Origin: Alphaproteobacteria bacterium
Lineage (GTDB): Bacteria; Pseudomonadota; Alphaproteobacteria; CAAGCB01; CAG-977
Assembly: GCA_017616015.1 (NCBI GenBank)
Contig: JAFZYY010000030.1
Coordinates: forward strand, 1-64,000
Direction of reading: 5' to 3'
Length of the DNA stretch: 64,000 bases
Shown: positions 1 through 8,363 of the stretch, one piece after another
How the letters are laid out: each line of letters starts with the position of its first letter
Position numbering within the stretch: the stretch's first letter is position 1
Notes under the pieces: generated by a model
Told to the model about the DNA's origin: nothing
The model's database searches: none
Seen by the model: only the letters and a program-made list of their open reading frames with translations
Position numbers and translations under genes: made by a program

Positions 1-222
1 CTCGTCAGGGTTCGGTGAGCCGAAAGGCGAACGTCGCACAGGGCGAAGCCCGAGCGACCGGCATGACCGGTGAGCAAAGCGAACTTTCCCTTCACCCGCT
101 CTATAATCGATGCGGTTGAGAACCCTCGTCAGGGTTCGGTGAGCCGAAAGGCGAACGTCGCACAGGGCGAAGCCCGAGCGACCGGCATGACCGGTGAGCA
201 AAGCGAACTTTCCCTTCACCCG
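1..222. repeat. Two copies of a 98-bp structured direct repeat
   Basis: Positions 1-98 and 125-222 are identical by eye over 98 bp, separated by a 26-bp spacer, so the period is 124 bp. The array may continue beyond the left edge. Each copy holds short inverted repeats: TTCGG/CCGAA (11-24), GTCGC...GCGAC enclosing GGGC-GAA-GCCC (33-58) and ACCGG/CCGGT (57-71), with equivalents in copy 2. Two internal segments, near GGTGAGCCGAAAGGCGAAC and GGTGAGCAAAGCGAAC, look like diverged sub-repeats. No further copy was noticed in the window. The function is unknown; it could be an extragenic palindromic-type repeat. Confidence 0.9.
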
Positions 223-328
223 TCGAAAAAAGGATTGAATATGATAAACAAAATTCCTTAATAAAAAACAAAAAGTTTCTCTGTCACAAATTGAAACATT
301 TTTTTACTTAAAACTAACGATTATATGC

Positions 329-357
329 TTGCATCACCTATGGGATTAGTATATAGT
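329..357 (+). promoter_or_regulatory. Candidate promoter of the outer-membrane protein gene
   Basis: TTGCAT (329-334) and TATAGT (352-357) are separated by exactly 17 bp, about 57 bp upstream of the start codon. The -10 matches the sigma-70 consensus at five of six positions; the -35 is weak apart from TTG. A strong ribosome-binding site (AGGAG, 404-408) precedes the ATG. Confidence 0.45.
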
Positions 358-414
358 CCTCTCATTCAATCTTTGATTGGTCATTCTTTTTTTTAACTCT
401 TACAGGAGAAAATA

Positions 415-1281
415 ATGAAAAAATTTTTGTTGGCGACTGCCGCTGTTTTAGCTTCCACTTCCGCTTACGCGGCTGACTACGCTGTTGTTCATCCCTTCTA
501 TACGCCGGCTCAGGGCAAGTTCCTTTCCACGACCGCGTTGAACTATGAACATGCCTCGATGAAAGCTAAAGATTTCGACGCGAAGCGCCGCGCGAGCGAC
601 ATCGCCGTTTCCGAAGAACTGAAATTCGGTGTTACCGATGATATTCAGGTCGGTGTGTTCGTTGCCAGAGATTGGGAAAAAATGAAAGAAAAAGACGCTT
701 TGGATCCGTTCCCTCGTGAAGCCAACCGCGAATTCACGAATACGCTGGGCTTCGGCGTCGGCTACAACATCATCAATGACGGCAAGGCTTTCCTGAATGC
801 CGCTTTGGAATACAGACGCGAATTCACAAGAGACGGCAATGAATTTGTTGATGACGACGAACATGACAGATACGTTAAACTGGGCGTAACCGGCGGTTAC
901 GACCTGGGTGAAGTCACCGTATTCGGCAGCGTCGCTTATGATCGTCAGATCGACAGCGAAAAAGAACTGAATGTTCCCGGATTTTTTGTTGAACACGAAT
1001 ACAAAGAAAAACTGTACACCTTGGAAGCCGGCGTGTTCAAAGCTTTCAACGATCAGATTTCCGCCCGTACGTCTTTGGAAATCAATATCGACAAGACCAA
1101 ACAGGACAAGGAAAGAACCTATACCTGGAAAGTCGGTACCGATTACTCCATTTCCAAGACAATGGCTGTCGGTCTGACCGCCGCGTATATGCTTGACAAC
1201 GATGTTAACAATCATCCGGAAGGAGATGTTGACGTTCATCGTCAGTATAACCTCGGTATTGATTTCAAGATCGCTTTCTAA
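415..1281 (+). CDS. Outer-membrane beta-barrel protein
   Basis: This 288-residue protein has a clear Sec signal peptide (residues 1-20, ending SAYA-A). The rest is made of alternating amphipathic segments of the kind that form barrel strands, and it ends in phenylalanine (FKIAF), the usual outer-membrane assembly signal. It is rich in charged residues and lacks hydrophobic helices. I infer an outer-membrane barrel, possibly a small porin or structural protein; no specific substrate is visible. The start is fixed by AGGAG seven bases upstream. The gene is monocistronic, with its own candidate promoter and a strong terminator. Confidence 0.75.
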   Translation: MKKFLLATAAVLASTSAYAADYAVVHPFYTPAQGKFLSTTALNYEHASMKAKDFDAKRRASDIAVSEELKFGVTDDIQVGVFVARDWEKMKEKDALDPFPREANREFTNTLGFGVGYNIINDGKAFLNAALEYRREFTRDGNEFVDDDEHDRYVKLGVTGGYDLGEVTVFGSVAYDRQIDSEKELNVPGFFVEHEYKEKLYTLEAGVFKAFNDQISARTSLEINIDKTKQDKERTYTWKVGTDYSISKTMAVGLTAAYMLDNDVNNHPEGDVDVHRQYNLGIDFKIAF

Positions 1282-1303
1282 TTCTCTTGAACGAGTCACA
1301 TTT

Positions 1304-1333
1304 AAAACGGCGGGAATTTCCCGCCGTTTTTTT
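1304..1333 (+). terminator. Rho-independent terminator
   Basis: A near-perfect inverted repeat (AAAACGGCGGGA paired with TCCCGCCGTTTT) is followed by a T run. It ends the outer-membrane protein gene. The A run on the other side means it may also serve the convergent reductase gene. Confidence 0.9.
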
Positions 1334-1379
1334 GTTTTCCTTTATGCTGCCCGTTTTGCAAACAGGCGGATTCGTTTTT

Positions 1380-1943
1380 TTATAAAAAGTTTTTTTCCGC
1401 CTCGCGCAAAACGCTTTCGGCATCGGTGCCGATCATATCAAGGTTTTCGACTTTAACGCACGAAACATTCCGTATGCCGTAAAAATTTTGTGCCAATGAC
1501 TTGATATAACCGAAACCGGCGGCTTCATTAAATATCGGCCCGCCCGCCGTCGTCACGTAAATCAGCTTTTTCGCCTTGCACAGCCCGTACGGCTGTCCCG
1601 CGTCGTTATACGCAAACGTCAGTCCGATCACACTGATCGCTTCGATATAGCACTTAAGCGACGCCGGAAAAGACAAATCCCAATACGGCGCGGCGATGAC
1701 AATCGTTTCCGCCGCCACAAAGTCCTTTGCCAAATCAAACATCGGATCGTCGAAAGCCTTTGCCGAAACCAGTTCCAACCGGCGCTCCAAAGTCGCTCTG
1801 TCCAAAGGTTGCAGTCTTTCCCGTTCAAGATTAACTTCTTTTACTTCTCCGCCGAGTTTATTCAAAACGTATCCGGCCAATTTTTTGGTTCTGGAATGAG
1901 AACGAACACACGCATTGACAAACAAAATCATTTTCTTACTCAC
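1380..1943 (-). CDS. Flavodoxin-fold NAD(P)H oxidoreductase (azoreductase/quinone reductase-like)
   Basis: This 187-residue cytoplasmic protein belongs to the flavodoxin_2 family of FMN-dependent NAD(P)H:quinone or azo reductases. The N-terminal beta strand and phosphate-binding region (ILFVNACVRSHSRTKKLA, from about residue 6) fit FMN binding. The segment IAAPYWDLSFPASLK (about residue 84) is the typical 'P.w...P..lK' motif, and YVTTAGGP (near residue 130) is the second flavin-contact loop. The length suits a short AzoR-like enzyme. It is convergent with the outer-membrane protein gene. The physiological acceptor cannot be told from sequence. Confidence 0.8.
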   Translation of the reverse strand: MSKKMILFVNACVRSHSRTKKLAGYVLNKLGGEVKEVNLERERLQPLDRATLERRLELVSAKAFDDPMFDLAKDFVAAETIVIAAPYWDLSFPASLKCYIEAISVIGLTFAYNDAGQPYGLCKAKKLIYVTTAGGPIFNEAAGFGYIKSLAQNFYGIRNVSCVKVENLDMIGTDAESVLREAEKNFL

Positions 1944-1970
1944 GCATTAAATCAATTTATTCAAACAAAC

Positions 1971-1998
1971 AAAAAAGGCGGGAAATATGATTCCCGCC
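1971..1998 (-). terminator. Terminator of tRNA-Lys
   Basis: On the minus strand GGCGGGAA and TTCCCGCC (1977-1984 and 1991-1998) form an 8-bp stem followed by a run of T (complement of 1971-1976), directly after the tRNA 3' end. Confidence 0.85.
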
Positions 1999-2003
1999 TA
2001 TAA

Positions 2004-2079
<76 letters not shown>

Positions 2080-2092
2080 GTAAACAAAAAAG

Positions 2093-2121
2093 GTTATAGT
2101 CTTTTCCGTTCCGTTTTGCAA
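2093..2121 (-). promoter_or_regulatory. Promoter of tRNA-Lys
   Basis: Read on the minus strand, TTGCAA (2116-2121) and TATAAC (2093-2098) have a 17-bp spacer and lie 14 bp upstream of the mature tRNA 5' end. Confidence 0.75.
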
Positions 2122-2191
2122 TAAAATTTTACATACCCTCTTTCTTTTTTATGGTATGGTAAAAAAACTTTTTCACACGGAGGATTTTGAA

Positions 2192-2779
2192 ATGCTGGCA
2201 GTTTTGGATTACGGCGGCGGCAATTTAAAAAGCATCGTCAACCGGCTTGAATCGTTCGGCGTTTCCTATTCCGTCACGGACAAAGCCGAGGACATCGCCC
2301 GCGCCGATAAAATAATCTTTCCCGGACAGGGACATTTCGGACAGGTCATGCAGGCTTTGACTTTCAAAGGATTGGCGGAACCGTTGATCGCCCGAATCAG
2401 ACAAGGCGCTCCTTTTCTGGGCATTTGCGTGGGATTGCAGGTGTTGTTCGACAGCTCGGAAGAAGCGCCCGGCGTGCGCGGTCTCGGACTGCTGAAAGGA
2501 AAAATCGTCCGCTTCACGCAAGGGAAAATCCCGCAAATAGGCTGGAACAAAATCAACGTCACCGCCGCAAACACTTTTTTGCGGGAAGATTACTTTTACT
2601 TCGTCAATTCGTATTACGCCGTTTGTGAAACCCCTGAAGTCGTCAGCGCGACGGCGGATTACCAAATTCCTTTCACCGCCGCGGTGCAGGCCGGCAACAT
2701 CGCCGCGACTCAGTTTCACCCCGAAAAAAGCGGACAAGCCGGCTATGACGCTTTGGCGCGCTGGGTTTCGGAAGAATAG
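2192..2779 (+). CDS. hisH: Imidazole glycerol phosphate synthase, glutaminase subunit HisH
   Basis: This is a class I glutamine amidotransferase subunit that releases ammonia from glutamine for HisF in histidine biosynthesis. The 195-residue form shows the oxyanion region (FPGQGHFG, about 43-50), nucleophile Cys79 in GICVGLQ, and the His176/Glu178 pair in FHPEK. An upstream ATG at 2156 is in frame, but GGAGG at 2179-2183 lies nine bases before the ATG at 2192 and the protein then begins MLAVLDYGGGN, as in the family, so I use the later start. hisF follows nine bases downstream. Other his genes are not in the window. Confidence 0.93.
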   Translation: MLAVLDYGGGNLKSIVNRLESFGVSYSVTDKAEDIARADKIIFPGQGHFGQVMQALTFKGLAEPLIARIRQGAPFLGICVGLQVLFDSSEEAPGVRGLGLLKGKIVRFTQGKIPQIGWNKINVTAANTFLREDYFYFVNSYYAVCETPEVVSATADYQIPFTAAVQAGNIAATQFHPEKSGQAGYDALARWVSEE

Positions 2780-2788
2780 GAGCCGATC

Positions 2789-3544
2789 ATGCTGACAAAA
2801 CGCATCATTCCCTGTCTGGACGTCAAAGACGGTCAAACCGTCAAAGGCGTAAACTTTAATAATCTGAGATACGCGGGCGATCCGGTTTCTCTGGCGAAAA
2901 AATATTCGCAGGAAGGCGCGGACGAGCTTGTCTTTTTAGACATCACGGCGACAAACGACGGCCGCAAAACCATGCTTGACGTGGTCGAGCGCGTCGCCAA
3001 AGAAGTCTTTATCCCCTTCACCGTCGGCGGAGGAATCCGCACGATCGAGGATATCCGCGCTTTATTACTGGCGGGAGCGGACAAAATTTCCCTCAACACC
3101 GCCGCCGTCGTCAATCCTTCTTTGATAAAGGAAGCCTCCTCGCATTTCGGCTCTCAATGCGTCGTCATCGCCGTGGACGCCAAGCGCATCGACGGCGATT
3201 TCTACGTCGTCACCAACGCGGGACAAAAGAAAACCGATAAAAAAGTGTCGGACTGGATCAAAGAAATCGAAGATCTCGGCGCGGGGGAAATCCTGCTGAC
3301 TTCCATGGACGCGGACGGCACGCAGAAAGGCTTTGATCTGGAGCTGACCGCCCTTGTGTCCGAAAACACGAACCTGCCCGTCATCGCGTCCGGCGGCGCG
3401 GGCCCCGATCCGCAGCACTTCGTCGACGTGTTCACAAAAGGCAAAGCGGACGCGGCTCTGGCCGCCTCCATTTTCCATTACGGGACATTGCCGGTCCCCG
3501 ATCTGAAAATCGCTTTGAAAAACCAAAACATTAATGTCCGATAA
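2789..3544 (+). CDS. hisF: Imidazole glycerol phosphate synthase, cyclase subunit HisF
   Basis: This (beta/alpha)8 barrel enzyme converts PRFAR plus ammonia to imidazole glycerol phosphate and AICAR. Its 251 residues are full length. The two catalytic aspartates are present: Asp11 ([10 protein letters not shown]) and Asp130 (IAVDAKR). Phosphate-binding glycines are visible in TVGGGIR (about 78-84) and in ASGGAG near residue 225. High similarity to the histidine-pathway type argues against an LPS-type HisF2. It is coupled to hisH and must form the heterodimer. Confidence 0.95.
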   Translation: MLTKRIIPCLDVKDGQTVKGVNFNNLRYAGDPVSLAKKYSQEGADELVFLDITATNDGRKTMLDVVERVAKEVFIPFTVGGGIRTIEDIRALLLAGADKISLNTAAVVNPSLIKEASSHFGSQCVVIAVDAKRIDGDFYVVTNAGQKKTDKKVSDWIKEIEDLGAGEILLTSMDADGTQKGFDLELTALVSENTNLPVIASGGAGPDPQHFVDVFTKGKADAALAASIFHYGTLPVPDLKIALKNQNINVR

Positions 3545-3570
3545 AAAAAAGAGCCTGAAAACTCAGGCTC
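3543..3570 (-). terminator. Terminator between hisF and the porin gene
   Basis: GAGCCTGA-AAAC-TCAGGCTC (3551-3570) forms a perfect 8-bp stem. On the minus strand it is followed by eight T, so it mainly serves the porin gene. In the plus direction the hairpin lacks a good T run but directly follows hisF. Confidence 0.85.
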
Positions 3571-3580
3571 TTCCGACACT

Positions 3581-4861
3581 TTAAAATGAAAACGTCCCCC
3601 GCAGGCTGAACACCGTCCCGAAATTCCTGCTCGTCTTTGAAGCCGGGTGGATATACAGCTGAACGTCCGGCGCGACCGAGAAAAACTGCGTTATCCCGAT
3701 GTTCCAAAAACCTTCGACGACCGATTCAAAACGGCGCATCGGCGTCGCCGCGTCAAAAAATGTTTTGCTGACTTTGTTATACGCCATTGCCAATCCGATC
3801 TGGTCAAGCGGATTGCGGTTCATCGGATCGTTCAAAACGCCGCCGACAACATAAGACTGGGAAATCGGCATCGCGTCCCCCGTCGCGGCGTTCGCCCGCA
3901 TGAAAACGCCCCACTTTTCCGTGATGTTCTGCGACATATTCACCGACCACCCGACCGAGTTTTCCGGCTGAGTCACCACATTCGGTTGGTTGTAAACCAT
4001 AACGGAATACTGTCCCGACTGCCCGTTGATCGTCGGTGTGTACGAAATCGACCCGAATGTCGTAAAGCGCTTATCCCCCCAACCTTTGCCGGAAAGAGTC
4101 TGCCCCGACACATTGCGCGCGTTCTGCATACCGACGGTAAACGACCATTCGCTGTTCGGATTGAATTGAATATACGCTCCCAAACCCGCAATCGGATACG
4201 TTTCGCTGGCGTTCTGCGACAAAGCGTAGTTGATAAAGTTCGTCTGCTGATTGGAATCGTACTGCGTCCCGTCGAAATCGTACAACGGAAACTGACCAAC
4301 CGTCACGGACAGTTTGTTATCAAACATCGTTTGCGTATAGCTCAACTGGTCGAACGAATTGGATTCCGTCGTAAAGTCGTTGATCGGATTGGCTACAAAC
4401 AACTTGTCGCCGATATTCGCCGCCGTATTGCCCCAATACCTCACGGCCGTATAAGACGCGTTGATCGTTCCCGATCCGAACGTGTCGTTATTAAACATCT
4501 GCCAGGAAATTGTCGGTGCGTAAATGCTTTGAGTCGCCGTTTTTCCGCCGTTCGGAACACCTTTCTGCCCCATCATTGAAACGTCCAGAGAAAACTGCAA
4601 TCCGTAATCTTTGGCCAACATCGATTTAAAATCGTTGTAGCTTTTTTCAACGTCGAGCGTCCCTTTTTCCAAGCGCGTCATCGCGTTTGACAAACGGGTA
4701 GACTGCCGACCTGTATTGGTCAGCTGCGGTTCGATTTCCATAACGGAAACCGTTTCTTCAACGATCACCGTCTGCGCCGAAGCCGGAAAAGAAAACACGG
4801 CCGCGCAAGCCAACGCTAAAGCCGGCGTCAATATCAAGTCTTTATTCTGTATCTTATTCAT
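3581..4861 (-). CDS. OprB-family porin, AaxA-like
   Basis: This 426-residue outer-membrane porin has a signal peptide (residues 1-29, ending SASAQ-like PASAQ). A short coiled segment comes next, then a beta-rich region with OprB-type features: the LDQIGLAMAYN segment, a following E...W.I...FF...PDVQLYIHP block, and a terminal RGTFSF. The start at 4861 is chosen because GAGGGG lies six bases upstream; the longer in-frame start at 4885 would place that site inside the gene. It is divergent from a pyruvoyl arginine decarboxylase and an APC antiporter. In Chlamydia the OprB-type porin AaxA works with these two proteins for arginine uptake, so I infer the same role here. Confidence 0.78.
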   Translation of the reverse strand: MNKIQNKDLILTPALALACAAVFSFPASAQTVIVEETVSVMEIEPQLTNTGRQSTRLSNAMTRLEKGTLDVEKSYNDFKSMLAKDYGLQFSLDVSMMGQKGVPNGGKTATQSIYAPTISWQMFNNDTFGSGTINASYTAVRYWGNTAANIGDKLFVANPINDFTTESNSFDQLSYTQTMFDNKLSVTVGQFPLYDFDGTQYDSNQQTNFINYALSQNASETYPIAGLGAYIQFNPNSEWSFTVGMQNARNVSGQTLSGKGWGDKRFTTFGSISYTPTINGQSGQYSVMVYNQPNVVTQPENSVGWSVNMSQNITEKWGVFMRANAATGDAMPISQSYVVGGVLNDPMNRNPLDQIGLAMAYNKVSKTFFDAATPMRRFESVVEGFWNIGITQFFSVAPDVQLYIHPASKTSRNFGTVFSLRGTFSF

Positions 4862-5074
4862 CGAAAGCCCCTCATAATAAAACAAATCAGAGCAAGAAAA
4901 ATAAATCAGTCCGAATAAAATAAAAATATGACAACCAGGACATATAACCCGTTGAATACGCTCGATTTATTATAAAAACCAAGTCTATCTGTAAAATATT
5001 TTCAATCTTCTTTAGCCTTCTTTTCCGAAAAGAAATCTTTTCTTTTTCGTATTCATTTTTCAGGAGGTAAAAAT

Positions 5075-5656
5075 ATGTTATTAGGTACTCGCTATCCGAC
5101 ATTGGCTTTTCACACGGGCGGCACGGGACAGGCTGACGACGGCATTCCGCCGCAGCCGTTTGAAACATTCTGCTACGATTCGGCTTTAACGCAGGCCAAA
5201 ATCGAAAACTTCAACGTCGTTCCGTACACGTCCGTTTTGCCGCCGGAGTTATACAACAACATCGTTCCGGTCGATAAAGTAACCAAATACTTCAAACACG
5301 GCGCCGTTCTGGAAGTCATCATCGCCGGCAACGGAGCCTGCATCAGCGAACATCGCGCAATCGCAACCGGCGTCGGCATCTGCTGGGGCAAAGACAAGGA
5401 CGGCAAGCTGATCGGCGGCTGGGCGGCGGAATACGTCGAATATTTCCCGACTTACATCGACGACGAAATCGCCAAAGGTCACGCGGAAATGTGGCTGAAC
5501 AAATCTCTGAACCACGAATTGGAATTGCGCGGCGTCGAAAAACACAGCGAATTCCAGATGTTCCACAACTACGTCAACATCACGCAGCAGTTTGCTTACT
5601 GCCTGACCGCTTTGGGATTTTTGAATTTCGAAACGGCAGATCCCGTAAAACTGTAA
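5075..5656 (+). CDS. aaxB: Pyruvoyl-dependent arginine decarboxylase (AaxB-like)
   Basis: This 193-residue enzyme decarboxylates arginine to agmatine with consumption of a proton. The family self-cleaves between Thr and Ser to form a pyruvoyl group. Here Thr52-Ser53 in [11 protein letters not shown] fits that site in both sequence and position. The downstream [22 protein letters not shown] region (about 89-110) matches the family core. AGGAGG sits eight bases before the ATG. A hairpin lies between this gene and the antiporter, suggesting partial read-through. Length and motif agree with chlamydial AaxB. The upstream 213-bp divergent region presumably holds the control signals. Confidence 0.9.
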   Translation: MLLGTRYPTLAFHTGGTGQADDGIPPQPFETFCYDSALTQAKIENFNVVPYTSVLPPELYNNIVPVDKVTKYFKHGAVLEVIIAGNGACISEHRAIATGVGICWGKDKDGKLIGGWAAEYVEYFPTYIDDEIAKGHAEMWLNKSLNHELELRGVEKHSEFQMFHNYVNITQQFAYCLTALGFLNFETADPVKL

Positions 5657-5663
5657 TCAAATC

Positions 5664-5700
5664 AAAGCGGTGCCGTCTTTACGGTGCCGCTTTTTCTTTT
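5664..5700 (+). terminator. Terminator or attenuator between aaxB and the antiporter gene
   Basis: AAAGCGGTGCCGT (5664-5676) pairs with ACGGTGCCGCTTT (5681-5693) through a 13-bp stem with two G-U pairs, followed by TTTCTTTT. It lies between the decarboxylase and the antiporter on the same strand, so it may set their ratio. Confidence 0.7.
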
Positions 5701-5716
5701 GTGAGGATATAACCAA

Positions 5717-7174
5717 ATGGCACAACAACAAACTGCAACAAAAAAACTGGGACTAATCGCTCTGGCCAGCGTTGTCATCAGCTCCATGATCGGCGGCGGC
5801 ATTTACAGTCTGCCGCAAAACATGGCGGCGGGCGCATCGGTCGGCGCCGTCCTGATAGCCTGGCTGATCACAGGCGTCGGCATGTATTTTCTGGCCAATT
5901 CCTTCCGCATTCTATCAGATGTAAAACCCAACCTTACAGCGGGGATTTATATGTATGCCCGCGAAGGCTTCGGCCCTTTTATGGGCTTTACGATCGGGTG
6001 GGGATACTGGCTTTGCCAGATTTTCGGCAACGTCGGCTATGCCGTTATCACGATGGACGCGCTGAACTACTTTTTTCCGCCGTATTTTCAGGGCGGCAAC
6101 AACCTTTATTCCATCATCGGCGGTTCCGTTTTGATCTGGTTTTTTAACTTCATCGTCTTGCGCGGCGTTCAACAGGCCAGCTTTATCAACACGATCGCGA
6201 CCATATTCAAGATTATCCCCCTGTTCCTGTTCATTCTGATTTTGCTTTTCGTCTTTAAAGCGCACCTGTTCGAAACGGATTTCTGGGGCAATCTGATCAG
6301 TCACGGACACGCGTCTTTAGGTTCCGTACCCGATCAGATCAAAAGCACAATGCTGGTCACCTTGTGGTCGTTCATCGGTATCGAAGGCGCTGTCGTTTTG
6401 TCCGATAAAGCCGAAAACAAAGCCGAGGTCGGGCAAGCGACTTTCATCGGATTTTTAGGGTGTCTGCTGATTTACGTTTTGCTTTCCGTTCTGCCTTACG
6501 GATTTATGAGCCAGGCCGAACTGGCCGCCGTTCCCAATCCGTCCACGGCGGGCGTGTTGGAAGCCGTCGTCGGCAAATGGGGCAGTTGGCTGATGAACAC
6601 CGGATTACTGATCGCCGTTCTGGCCAGTTGGCTGGCGTGGACGATGATCACGGCGGAAATTCCTTTCGCCGCGGCTCAAAACGGCACGTTCCCGAAAGTT
6701 TTTGCCGAAGAGAACGAACATAAATCCCCCGCTGTTTCCCTGTGGGTGACCAGCGGATTGATGCAAGCGGCCATTTTAATGGTTTATTTTTCCAACAACG
6801 CGTGGAACACGATGCTGTCGATTACGGGCGTTATGGTACTGCCCGCTTATCTGTCCAGTATTGCTTATTTGTGGAAGCTGTGCGAAGACGGCGAATATCC
6901 GCAAAATGCGTCAGTACCCCGTTCGGCGGCTCTGATTTGCTCCATTCTGGGATCAATTTACGCTCTGTGGCTGATCTACGCGGCGGGATTGAAATACATG
7001 CTGATGGCTGTTTTGTTCCTGACCGTCGGCATTCCTGTTTTCATTTGGTCCAGACGGGAAAACAATCCGCAGGAAAAAGCTTTCACCCACCGAGAACTGT
7101 GGTTCGCGTGCCTAATGGTTGTAATATCTTTAATTACAATATTCCTTTTCTATCGGGGAATCCTATCGGCATAA
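5717..7174 (+). CDS. aaxC: Arginine/agmatine antiporter, APC family (AaxC-like)
   Basis: This 485-residue inner-membrane protein has about twelve hydrophobic helices. The N-terminal segment [16 protein letters not shown] (about 22-37) is the unwound helix-1 substrate motif of basic amino-acid antiporters (G[SG]G-type). [15 protein letters not shown] follows in helix 3. The length equals chlamydial AaxC and the ArcD/AdiC-type APA exchangers. Standing 60 bp after a pyruvoyl arginine decarboxylase, it most likely imports arginine in exchange for agmatine. Arginine/ornithine exchange is the main alternative. A strong terminator follows. Confidence 0.85.
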   Translation: MAQQQTATKKLGLIALASVVISSMIGGGIYSLPQNMAAGASVGAVLIAWLITGVGMYFLANSFRILSDVKPNLTAGIYMYAREGFGPFMGFTIGWGYWLCQIFGNVGYAVITMDALNYFFPPYFQGGNNLYSIIGGSVLIWFFNFIVLRGVQQASFINTIATIFKIIPLFLFILILLFVFKAHLFETDFWGNLISHGHASLGSVPDQIKSTMLVTLWSFIGIEGAVVLSDKAENKAEVGQATFIGFLGCLLIYVLLSVLPYGFMSQAELAAVPNPSTAGVLEAVVGKWGSWLMNTGLLIAVLASWLAWTMITAEIPFAAAQNGTFPKVFAEENEHKSPAVSLWVTSGLMQAAILMVYFSNNAWNTMLSITGVMVLPAYLSSIAYLWKLCEDGEYPQNASVPRSAALICSILGSIYALWLIYAAGLKYMLMAVLFLTVGIPVFIWSRRENNPQEKAFTHRELWFACLMVVISLITIFLFYRGILSA

Positions 7175-7188
7175 GAATCTCTCAAAAT

Positions 7189-7221
7189 AAAAAACGGCGA
7201 AGAAATCTTCGCCGTTTTTTT
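7189..7221 (+). terminator. Terminator after the antiporter gene
   Basis: ACGGCGAAGA and TCTTCGCCGT form a 10-bp stem with a two-base loop core, preceded by A and followed by seven T. Confidence 0.9.
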
Positions 7222-7283
7222 GCTTTACGATGCGGGGGCGGAAGTGATAACCTTAGTTAAGTATTTCATTTTCAGAGGATTTT

Positions 7284-8363
7284 ATGGCTCTTTTACTTTT
7301 TCTGGTCGCTATGACGGTGGGCATTTCTTTTTTATGCTCTCTTATGGAAGCGTCCCTGCTGTCGATTACCCCCAGTTATATCGCCCGTCTTGAAGAAGAT
7401 TCTCCGCAACTTTATAAAAAAATTTCTTACCTAAAGGCTCACATCGACAAGCCTTTGGCCGCGATTTTAATGCTGAACACGATTGCGAACACGGCCGGCG
7501 CGGCCTGCATCGGCGCACAGGTAGCCTCTGTTTTCGGATCGCAGTTCATCGCTCTGGCCTCCGCGATAATGACTGTTCTGATTCTGACGTGCAGCGAGAT
7601 CATTCCCAAGACGATCGGCGCGACCTACTGGCAAAAGCTGATCAGCTTTTTATGTTTTATGCTGAATCTCCTGCTGTTTGTTCTGAAGCCTTTTTTGAAA
7701 TTGCTTGAAATCATCACGGCTTTGATTACGCCTAAAAACACACCGAAAACGGATATTCGAGAAGAAATCAAGGCGCTGACCAAAATGGGACGCACGGAAA
7801 ATTTTCTGGACGACGATGAATACAACATGATCTGCAACACGCTGAATCTGGAAGAAATCAAAGTCAAAGATTTGCTGACGCCCCGTAACGTCTGCGCCAC
7901 GGTCATCGCCGGCATTTCCATCGGAGAATTTATCGAAACGGCAACTCAGCATTCTTTTTCGCGTTATCCCGTGATGAAAAACGAAGACGAAGAAGTCTTT
8001 ATCGGCTATATCCATAAGTCTGATATGTTAGGCAAAGATCCGACTTTGACGATTAATAATTCGATCCGCCCTTTATTAGAAATCGCTTCGACATCGAACG
8101 TCGACTATGTCTTTACGGAAATGTTGCGGACGCATAACCATATCGGCGTCGTTTACGACGAGCTCGGCACCTGGCTGGGCATTGTCACGATGGAGGACGT
8201 TCTGGAAACGATATTGGGACAGGAAATCCTTGACGAAACGGACAAAGTCATTGATATGCGCACTTACGCCAAGCTGATTTGGTCGAACAAAAAAGAAGCG
8301 GCGATGAAAGATAAAAAAGCAAAAATCAATATCGTCGCGCCGCAACAACCTACGGATAGCTGA
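7284..8363 (+). CDS. CNNM (DUF21) transmembrane protein with CBS-domain pair
   Basis: This 359-residue inner-membrane protein belongs to the CNNM/CorB family (formerly 'hemolysin'), linked to Mg2+ and other divalent-cation export. Hydrophobic helices lie near residues 3-23, 58-80, 85-105 and 113-140, with SEIIPKTIG (about 103-111) as the signature loop. Two CBS motifs follow (about 185-305), including FSRYPVMKN and GVVYDELGTWLGIVTMEDVLE. The C-terminal CorC/HlyC transporter-associated domain is missing; the protein ends with a short basic tail. It overlaps the convergent Sel1-SPOR gene by 14 bp. Confidence 0.85.
   Translation: MALLLFLVAMTVGISFLCSLMEASLLSITPSYIARLEEDSPQLYKKISYLKAHIDKPLAAILMLNTIANTAGAACIGAQVASVFGSQFIALASAIMTVLILTCSEIIPKTIGATYWQKLISFLCFMLNLLLFVLKPFLKLLEIITALITPKNTPKTDIREEIKALTKMGRTENFLDDDEYNMICNTLNLEEIKVKDLLTPRNVCATVIAGISIGEFIETATQHSFSRYPVMKNEDEEVFIGYIHKSDMLGKDPTLTINNSIRPLLEIASTSNVDYVFTEMLRTHNHIGVVYDELGTWLGIVTMEDVLETILGQEILDETDKVIDMRTYAKLIWSNKKEAAMKDKKAKINIVAPQQPTDS

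Noticed and set aside
70-261. 63-codon frame spanning the repeat copies
   Set aside because: Starts at a GTG inside one repeat and runs through the second; no ribosome site, and the hairpin structure explains the sequence better.
448-1299. 283-codon open frame on the minus strand
   Set aside because: Lies antisense to the outer-membrane protein gene, which has signal peptide, ribosome site and terminator; the antisense product has no recognisable features.
2192-3544. HisH2/HisF2 of LPS amidotransfer
   Set aside because: HisF matches the histidine-pathway type closely, and no WbpG-like or glycan genes are adjacent.
3647-4579. 310-codon plus-strand frame, very Arg/His-rich
   Set aside because: Antisense shadow of the porin gene; composition is typical of a GC-rich reverse frame.
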